NCBI GenBank assembly: GCA_023389425.1
Contig: JAEWEK010000039.1
Location: 1-10,681, forward strand
DNA length: 10,681 nt
Direction: 5' to 3'
DNA from: Pseudomonadota bacterium
GTDB lineage: Bacteria > Pseudomonadota > Gammaproteobacteria > Burkholderiales > Burkholderiaceae_D
Shown here: positions 5,714 through 10,681 of the stretch, piece by piece
How the letters are laid out: the number at the start of each line of letters is the position of its first letter
How positions within the stretch are numbered: position 1 is the stretch's first letter
The notes under the pieces: generated by a model
Database searches by the model: none
The model's input: only the letters and a program-made list of their open reading frames with translations
What the model was told of the DNA's origin: nothing
Translations under genes and position numbers: made by a program

Positions 5714-6547
5714 ATGTCTCCCGACGAATACTGCCAGCAAAAGACCGTCCAGAGCGGCTCCAGCTTCTATTACAGCTTCCTGTTCCTGGAGCCGGATCGC
5801 CGGCGCGCGATCACCGCGCTGTACGCCCTGTGCCGCGAGCTGGACGACACGGTCGACGACGCCAAGGACGAATCGGTGGCGCGCATCAAGCTGGCATGGT
5901 GGCGCACCGAGATCTCGGCCATGTACAACGGTACGCCGACACATCCGGTGACGCAGGCGCTGCGGCCGCACCTGGCCACTTACAAGCTGCATGAGCCGCA
6001 TATCCAGGCCATCGTCGAAGGCATGGAGATGGACCTGAACCAGAGCCGCTACCTCGACTTCGCGGGCCTGAAGCATTACTGCTTCCACGTGGCCGGCGTG
6101 GTCGGCATCCTGTCGGCCAGCATTTTCGGCGTCAGTAATCCGCAGACCCTGCAATTCGCCGAAAAGCTGGGCCTTGCCTTCCAGCTGACCAACATCATCC
6201 GCGACGTCGGCGAAGATGCGCGCAAGGGCCGCATCTACCTGCCGGTGAACGAGCTGCAGCAGTTCGAGGTCACCGCTGCCGACATCCTCAATGCGCGCCA
6301 CAGCGACAAGTTCGAGGCGCTGATGAAGTTCCAGGCCGAGCGCGCGCGCGCTTTCTACGACGAGGCGATGGCGCTGCTGCCGAAGGAAGACCGGCGCGCA
6401 CAGCGCCCGGGCCTGATGATGTCGGCCATCTACCGCACCCTGCTCGACGAGATCGAGCGCGATCACTTCCATGTCCTGGCCCAGCGCATTTCGCTGACGC
6501 CGCTGCGCAAGCTGTGGCTGGCGTGGAAGACCTATGTGCGCAGCTGA
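5714..6547 (+). CDS. hpnD: HpnD, presqualene diphosphate synthase
   Basis: A 277-residue squalene/phytoene synthase-fold enzyme. It condenses two farnesyl diphosphates head to head to presqualene diphosphate, the substrate of HpnC. It starts MSPDEYCQQKTVQSGSSFYY, with YALCRELDDTVDD at 37-49 as the first Asp-rich motif. HVAGVVGILS (125-134) is next, and the second Asp-rich motif NIIRDVGED is at 160-168, followed by ARKGRIYLP. All diphosphate-binding residues expected of an active enzyme are present. It follows hpnC after 80 bases holding the palindrome, and overlaps hpnE by 14 bases, implying translational coupling. No good Shine-Dalgarno precedes its ATG. A phytoene or dehydrosqualene synthase is less likely, given the hpnC and hpnE neighbours. 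Confidence 0.94.
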   Translation: MSPDEYCQQKTVQSGSSFYYSFLFLEPDRRRAITALYALCRELDDTVDDAKDESVARIKLAWWRTEISAMYNGTPTHPVTQALRPHLATYKLHEPHIQAIVEGMEMDLNQSRYLDFAGLKHYCFHVAGVVGILSASIFGVSNPQTLQFAEKLGLAFQLTNIIRDVGEDARKGRIYLPVNELQQFEVTAADILNARHSDKFEALMKFQAERARAFYDEAMALLPKEDRRAQRPGLMMSAIYRTLLDEIERDHFHVLAQRISLTPLRKLWLAWKTYVRS

Positions 6548-7922
6548 GGCGCGCCGCGTCGCCGTCGTCGGCGGCGGCTGGGCCGGTTGCGCCAGCGCCG
6601 TCGGGCTGGCGCGCGCCGGCTGCACGGTGACCCTGTTCGAGGCTGCCCGCACGCTGGGCGGCCGCGCGCGCGCCGTCGAGGTCAACGGCGTCACCGTCGA
6701 CAACGGCCAGCATATCCTGCTGGGCGCCTACCGCGATACCTTGCGCCTGCTGCGCCAGGTCGGCATCGACCCGGCGGCGGCCTTCCTGCGCCTGCCGCTG
6801 CAGATGCGCTATCCGGCCGGCTCCGGCGGCATGGACTTCGTGGCGCCGCGCCTGCCGGCGCCCTGGCATATCGCGGTCGCGCTGCTGCGCGCGACTGGCC
6901 TTGAGCGCGCCGACAAGATGGCCCTGGCCCGCTTCACCACCAGCGCGCGCTGGATGCAATGGCGGCTCAACGAGGACTGCAGCGTGGCCGAACTGCTGGA
7001 ACGCTTCGACCAGACCGCGCGCCTGGTCCGGCTGATGTGGGAGCCGCTGTGCCTGGCGGCCCTCAACACCCCCGTCGAACGCGCCTCGGCCAATGTCTTC
7101 CTCGCGGTGCTGCGCGACAGCCTCGGCGCCGAACGCGCCGCATCGGACATGCTGCTGCCGCGGATCGACCTCGGCGCGCTGTTCCCTGCCGCCGCAGCCC
7201 GTTTCCTTTCCAGCCGCGGCAGCGAAGTGCGGCTCGGCGCCCGCATCGAACAACTGGCGCAGGACGGCGACGCCTGGCTCCTCGACGGCGAACCTTACGA
7301 CGCCGTGGTCCTCGCGACGCCGCCGCAGCACAGCGCGCGCCTGCTCGGCGGCTTGCCCGATACCGGTGAGCTGATCGCCCAGCTGAACGCCTTCAGCTAC
7401 GAACCGATCACGACCTGCTACCTGCAATACGACCAACAACAGCGCCTGCCGCTGCCCTTTTACGCGCTGGTCGACGCAGCCGAGGGCCACTGGGGCCAGT
7501 TCGTGTTCGACCGCGGCCAGCTCGACGCCGGGCATGCAGGGATGCTGTCGGTGGTGGTCAGCGCATCGGACCAGGCGGCGGCGCTGGACCAGGATACGCT
7601 GGCGGCGCAGATCGCGCGCCAGCTCGCCGATGCACTGCGCATACCGGCGCTGGCCGAGCCGCGCTGGAGCCGCGTCATTACGGAGAAGCGCGCCACCTTC
7701 GCCTGCGTGCCTAACCTGCAACGTCCCGACAACGCCACCTGCCTGCCCGGCCTGGCCCTGGCCGGCGACTATACGGCCAGCGAATACCCGGCCACGCTGG
7801 AGTCGGCCGTGCGCAGCGCCATTGGCGCGACCGCGGCCATCCTGTCCAGGCGCACCCTGCTCCGCGAAAATCGCAGCCTGTCGCAAAGCGATGGCGACCA
7901 TGACAGCCCTTCCGTACAGTAG
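6534..7922 (+). CDS. hpnE: HpnE, FAD-dependent hydroxysqualene dehydroxylase
   Basis: A 462-residue flavin amine-oxidase/phytoene-desaturase-like protein that reduces hydroxysqualene to squalene, the last step of the HpnCDE route. The FAD-binding Rossmann motif is VVGGGWAG (11-18), followed by the acidic strand end FEAARTLGGRARA and the VDNGQHILLGAY segment typical of HpnE. WEPLCLAALNTP lies mid-protein. The C-terminal FAD motif is LALAGDYTASEYPATLESA. The last 25 or so residues form a charged, Ser/Asp-rich tail that may be dispensable. The start ATG lies inside the hpnD end, with GGAAG 4 bases upstream. The next small gene begins 26 bases after the stop. A carotenoid desaturase is the alternative but is unlikely beside hpnC and hpnD. 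Confidence 0.93.
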   Translation: MCAAEARRVAVVGGGWAGCASAVGLARAGCTVTLFEAARTLGGRARAVEVNGVTVDNGQHILLGAYRDTLRLLRQVGIDPAAAFLRLPLQMRYPAGSGGMDFVAPRLPAPWHIAVALLRATGLERADKMALARFTTSARWMQWRLNEDCSVAELLERFDQTARLVRLMWEPLCLAALNTPVERASANVFLAVLRDSLGAERAASDMLLPRIDLGALFPAAAARFLSSRGSEVRLGARIEQLAQDGDAWLLDGEPYDAVVLATPPQHSARLLGGLPDTGELIAQLNAFSYEPITTCYLQYDQQQRLPLPFYALVDAAEGHWGQFVFDRGQLDAGHAGMLSVVVSASDQAAALDQDTLAAQIARQLADALRIPALAEPRWSRVITEKRATFACVPNLQRPDNATCLPGLALAGDYTASEYPATLESAVRSAIGATAAILSRRTLLRENRSLSQSDGDHDSPSVQ

Positions 7923-7948
7923 CACCATCACACAAAGGTATGGACGGA

Positions 7949-8104
7949 ATGGCAATGAACCATCAACTTGGACTACGCACCCTGGCCCTGCTGGCATTCG
8001 TTGCCGCAGCCACGGCCATGCTGGTCAAGCCGGACCTGCTCGGTGCCATGCACGCGGATAACGCCCAAGCATTCGCCGCCGCGCTGGCCGTCGGCCACAA
8101 CTGA
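7949..8104 (+). CDS. Small membrane or secreted peptide, unknown function
   Basis: A 51-residue open frame starting MAMNHQLGLRTLALLAFVAA. Residues 8-25 form an uninterrupted hydrophobic stretch after a short basic N terminus. This could be a single membrane segment or a signal peptide with cleavage possible after ATA. The rest is Ala-rich and ends AVGHN. Third codon positions are strongly G/C, as in neighbouring genes, which supports real coding. Alternative in-frame starts are 7940 (54 residues, but AAAGG is too close) and 7955 (49 residues, GGA 6 bases upstream); for 7949, AAAGG lies 10 bases upstream. It sits 26 bases after hpnE and 18 before the HAAS gene, so it is probably cotranscribed. 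I recognise no family and assign no function. Confidence 0.6.
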   Translation: MAMNHQLGLRTLALLAFVAAATAMLVKPDLLGAMHADNAQAFAAALAVGHN

Positions 8105-8122
8105 ATACTGGAGCCCAGCCGC

Positions 8123-8998
8123 ATGCGCAAAATGGAGTACCTCGACGCGCTCAAGCGAGCCATGTTGGGACTGCCGCCTGAAATCCAGGCCAAGACCCTC
8201 GCTTTCTATGAGCAGCGCTTCGTCGACGGCATCGCCGCCGGCAGCAGCGAGGAAGAAATCGGCGCCGGGCTGGAGGATCCGGCCAGGATCGCGATGACCC
8301 TGCGCGAGAGCGCGCACATGCGCACCTTCACCGAGCAAAAAGGCGCCGGCGATACCGGGCGCGCGCGCACCTTCGCAGAGCGCAACAGTGCCAGCGAGAC
8401 CGCGAACACCCGCAGCTTCAGCGAACGCAAGAGCGCCGGCAGCGTGCTGCGCATGCTGTTCACGGCCGCGGGCCTGGCCATCTTTAACCTGTTCATGCTG
8501 GTGCCGGCCGCCGTGGCGGGCGCGCTGCTGATCTCCGTGTACGCGGCCGGCGGCGCCTGTTATTCATCCGGCATCGTCGTCACCGCCAGCGCGCTGGCCG
8601 GCGCCAACGAGTTCGTCTTCGACGAACCGCTGCGCTTCATGGCCTTCGACGGCAAGAAAAACATCACCGTCTACGACCGCAAGCATCCGAACGGGGCCAG
8701 CGCCACCATCCGCTTCAGCCCGCGCGGGATCGAAGTGACGGACAATGCCGCCGCAGGCAAGCCGGCCGACAACGCCGATGACAGCACCTCCGTGATCGAG
8801 GAAGATGCGCGCAACGGCAGCATCCACATCATCACCGACATGGACGCCAGTTCGCGCAACAAGCAAGTCGCGGCCGGCATCGGCCTTGTCCTCGGCGGCA
8901 TCGCGCTGATCCTGATCGCGATCGTCATCACCCGCTACTGCCTGCTGGGCGTGAAACGGTACTTGCAGATGAACCTGTCCCTTATCAAAGGAAGCTGA
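8123..8998 (+). CDS. DUF1700/HAAS-domain membrane protein with tandem repeats
   Basis: A 291-residue protein. Residues 1-62 match the helical HAAS (DUF1700) pattern: YLDALKRAMLGLPPEIQAKT, an aromatic FYEQRFVDGI, acidic SSEEEIGAGLEDPARIAMTL. A three-copy repeat with a 15-residue period follows (67-107). Two closely spaced membrane segments come next (about 108-155), then an extra-membrane domain of about 95 residues (FDEPLRFMAFDG, later NGSIHIITDMD) and a last membrane segment (253-275) with a short basic tail. GGAG lies 9 bases before the ATG. In other bacteria such proteins often accompany a PadR regulator and DUF4097/DUF2807 proteins, and may take part in envelope sensing. Here the DUF2807 partner follows after 5 bases, but no PadR gene is adjacent. 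The molecular role is unknown. Confidence 0.8.
   Translation: MRKMEYLDALKRAMLGLPPEIQAKTLAFYEQRFVDGIAAGSSEEEIGAGLEDPARIAMTLRESAHMRTFTEQKGAGDTGRARTFAERNSASETANTRSFSERKSAGSVLRMLFTAAGLAIFNLFMLVPAAVAGALLISVYAAGGACYSSGIVVTASALAGANEFVFDEPLRFMAFDGKKNITVYDRKHPNGASATIRFSPRGIEVTDNAAAGKPADNADDSTSVIEEDARNGSIHIITDMDASSRNKQVAAGIGLVLGGIALILIAIVITRYCLLGVKRYLQMNLSLIKGS
8321..8443 (+). repeat. Three-copy 45-base coding repeat
   Basis: Within the HAAS gene, two full 45-base units (8321-8365 and 8366-8410) and a partial third (8411-8443) encode RTFTEQKGAGDTGRA, RTFAERNSASETANT and RSFSERKSAGS. The core R(T/S)F(x)E(R/Q)(K/N)xA is conserved while the DNA has diverged, so the repeat is not recent. It forms a hydrophilic linker between the HAAS domain and the first membrane segment. 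Confidence 0.8.
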
Positions 8999-9003
8999 GC
9001 ATC

Positions 9004-9816
9004 ATGCGCGCCCTGATGAAATTCGGCTTCTCGCTGCTCTTGCTCTCGATGGTCCTGACCACGGTGGCTTATGTCGTCCTGCGCAACCACGGGGTGAACG
9101 GCGGCGCCATCAATCCCGGCAGCCGGCTGATGGCCACCGACACCCGCAGCGTGGGCAAGAATGTGAGTGCGGTCGAGGTGAACGGTCCGATCGACCTCAC
9201 CGTCCGCTACGGCCCCGTGCCCTCGCTGCAGGTGCGCGGCGAACAGCGCCTGCTGTCGAATATCGATACCACGGTCGAGGGCGACAAACTGCGCATCACC
9301 CTGCGCGGCCTGCTGCTGTCGCACCGTCGCCCGCTGCAGGCGGTGGTGGTGCTGCCCGCGCTGAGCAACCTGACCGTGACCGGCAGCGGCGCCAGCAAGG
9401 TCGATGGCTTCTCCGGCGAGCAGGTGGAGCTGCTGATGTCCGGTCCCGGCTCAATCAAGTTCAATGCGCGCTACCGCCAGGTCACGGCTCGCCTGCACGG
9501 CAATGGCAACCTCGATCTGGACGTCGGCAACAGCGACCGCGTGAATACCCAGGTGCTGGGCTCGGGAACGATCACTGTGGCCGGCAGCTGCACCGAGCTG
9601 GCGGCCGACATCACCGGCTCAGGCGAAATCAACGCTCGCCACCTGCGGGCCGAGAAAGTATCGCTGCACAAGTCCGGCAGCGGCGACAGCTCGATCAATG
9701 CGCGCACGTCGGTGACCGTGTCGATCAACGGCAGCGGCGACGTCGAAGTCTACGGCAATCCGCCGCAGCGCAGCGTGTCGCGCACCGGCAGCGGCGACGT
9801 CACCTTCAACGATTGA
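9004..9816 (+). CDS. Membrane-anchored DUF2807 (GIN domain) protein
   Basis: A 270-residue protein with a basic start and an uncleaved-looking hydrophobic segment at 7-26, so most of it should lie outside the cytoplasmic membrane. The rest fits DUF2807, the putative adhesin head or GIN domain: FEVNGPIDL-like opening (VEVNGPIDLTVRYG, 58-70) and LSNLTVTGSG (120-129). A ladder of Gly-x-Gly turns follows at 127, 147, 166, 186, 205, 225, 243 and 262. The 18-20-residue spacing is what a right-handed beta-helix coil would give. One cysteine (C196) is present. It begins 5 bases after the HAAS stop, with AAAGGA upstream, and is surely cotranscribed. Its end overlaps the convergent flavoprotein gene by 11 bases. 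Proposed roles, such as surface adhesion or envelope-stress sensing, are inference. Confidence 0.85.
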   Translation: MRALMKFGFSLLLLSMVLTTVAYVVLRNHGVNGGAINPGSRLMATDTRSVGKNVSAVEVNGPIDLTVRYGPVPSLQVRGEQRLLSNIDTTVEGDKLRITLRGLLLSHRRPLQAVVVLPALSNLTVTGSGASKVDGFSGEQVELLMSGPGSIKFNARYRQVTARLHGNGNLDLDVGNSDRVNTQVLGSGTITVAGSCTELAADITGSGEINARHLRAEKVSLHKSGSGDSSINARTSVTVSINGSGDVEVYGNPPQRSVSRTGSGDVTFND

Positions 9817-10681
9817 GCCAGTCCAGCGCGCCGCGGGCAGCGGCGCGGCCGCTGGCGAAGCACGCCGTCAGCAGGTAGCCGCCGGTCGGCGCTTCCCAGT
9901 CCAGCATCTCGCCGGCGGCGAACACGCCGGGCAGCCCATTCAACATCAGGTTCTCGTCCAGGGCATCGAAGCGGATGCCGCCGGCGCTGCTGATCGCTTC
10001 CTCAATCGGGCGCGGCCGGCGCAGCACCAGCGGCAGCGCCTTGATCGCGGCGGCGAGCTCGAGGGGATCGGCATATTCTTGCGCGCCCAGGCACTCGCGC
10101 AGCAGGCCCGCCTTCACGCCCTTGATCCCCAAGCGGCTTTGCAGGTGGCTCGACATCGAGCGCGATCCGCGCGGCCGCGTCACTTCATCCAGCACCTGCT
10201 CAGCATCGTAGTCCGGTGCGAGGTCGATCCAGACCGTGGCGCTGCCGTCCGCGATGATCTGGTCGCGCACCGGCGCCGAGATCGCGTACACCAGGCTGCC
10301 CTCGATGCCGGTTTGCGTGACCACGAACTGGCCCTTGCGCCATTCCTTTTCGCCCGCGCGGTTGACGAAGCTGATCGCCACCGTGGTGAGCGGTGCGCCG
10401 GCATGGCGGTGTGCGAAGTGTTCGCTCCAGTCGGCATCGAAGCCGCAATTGGACGGCACCAGCGGGGCCACGGCGACATCGCGCGCCGCGAGCAGCGGGA
10501 CCCATGCGCCGTCCGAACCCAGCCGCGGCCAGCTGGCGCCGCCGAGCGCCAGGACCGTCGCATCCGGCTCGATCTCGATCTCGCCGTCCGGCGTGGCGAA
10601 CCACAGCGCGCCATCGCGCCAGCCCAGCCAGCGGTGGCGCATGTGCAGGCGCACGCCTGATTCGCGTAAGCGATGCAGCCA
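9806..10681 (-). CDS. TIGR03862/HI0933-like flavoprotein, C-terminal part (runs off the window)
   Basis: The last 291 residues of an FAD-dependent oxidoreductase; the frame stays open through the window edge, so the N-terminal FAD-binding motif is outside. Visible: GEIEIEPDATVLALGGASWPRLGSDG (a Gly-rich nucleotide-binding region), then VAPLVPSNCGFD. The middle insert domain holds GQFVVTQTGIEGSLVYAIS. The diagnostic C-terminal FAD segment is GGIRFDALDENLMLNGLPGV, then FAAGEMLDWEAPTGGYLLTACFASG. Members are annotated as flavoproteins or aminoacetone-oxidase-like proteins without a settled substrate. An in-frame GTG at 10652-10654 could be mistaken for the start, but upstream codons (WLHRLRESG) fit the family. 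It is convergent with the DUF2807 gene, with no terminator between them, and appears functionally unrelated. Confidence 0.88.
   Translation of the reverse strand, partial: WLHRLRESGVRLHMRHRWLGWRDGALWFATPDGEIEIEPDATVLALGGASWPRLGSDGAWVPLLAARDVAVAPLVPSNCGFDADWSEHFAHRHAGAPLTTVAISFVNRAGEKEWRKGQFVVTQTGIEGSLVYAISAPVRDQIIADGSATVWIDLAPDYDAEQVLDEVTRPRGSRSMSSHLQSRLGIKGVKAGLLRECLGAQEYADPLELAAAIKALPLVLRRPRPIEEAISSAGGIRFDALDENLMLNGLPGVFAAGEMLDWEAPTGGYLLTACFASGRAAARGALDWLNR

Noticed and set aside
6288..7997. A 569-codon minus-strand open frame opposite hpnD/hpnE
   Set aside because: It is an antisense of two well-supported genes, with low-complexity Arg/Ala/Gly composition and no family features.
10652..10654. 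GTG as the start of the right-edge flavoprotein
   Set aside because: The frame continues to the window edge with family-like residues, and the protein would lack its N-terminal FAD-binding motif, so it is treated as a truncated view of a longer gene.

Overview
The window is GC-rich chromosomal DNA. Gene order and protein sequences point to a betaproteobacterium, most likely Oxalobacteraceae (Massilia, Duganella or a relative). That placement is inference, because there is no rRNA or other decisive marker. Two blocks meet head to head near position 4700.

Left block (1-4580, all minus strand): the conserved protein quality-control neighbourhood, read in transcription order as tRNA-Leu(UAG), tig (trigger factor), clpP, clpX and lon (only its N-terminal part is inside the window). 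Trigger factor receives nascent chains at the ribosome. ClpX unfolds substrates into ClpP, and Lon degrades misfolded proteins. Intrinsic terminators follow clpP and clpX, and a good sigma70-like promoter precedes clpX, so the genes look separately tunable. A pair of inverted REP-like repeats plus a third palindrome fills the tig-clpP gap. ClpX has an alanine where the Walker B aspartate is expected.

Right block (4824-9816, all plus strand): hpnC, hpnD and hpnE, the three-enzyme bacterial route from farnesyl diphosphate to squalene via presqualene diphosphate and hydroxysqualene. Closely spaced behind them are a roughly 51-residue membrane peptide, a DUF1700/HAAS-type membrane protein with a three-copy 15-residue tandem repeat, and a membrane-anchored DUF2807 (GIN) protein with a regular Gly-x-Gly ladder. 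Gaps are 26, 18 and 5 bases, so the last four genes look like one transcription unit. No squalene-hopene cyclase lies inside the window. The layout suggests squalene or hopanoid supply coupled to an envelope-protein cassette, which is the most interesting architectural feature here.

Right edge (9806-10681, minus strand): the C-terminal part of a TIGR03862/HI0933-like flavoprotein, convergent with the DUF2807 gene and overlapping it by 11 bases.

No insertion sequence, CRISPR array, phage gene or defence gene was found. No gene-free stretch exceeds 300 bases; the longest are 637-899 (weak lon promoter and clpX terminator) and 4581-4823 (terminator-like hairpin and candidate divergent promoters).
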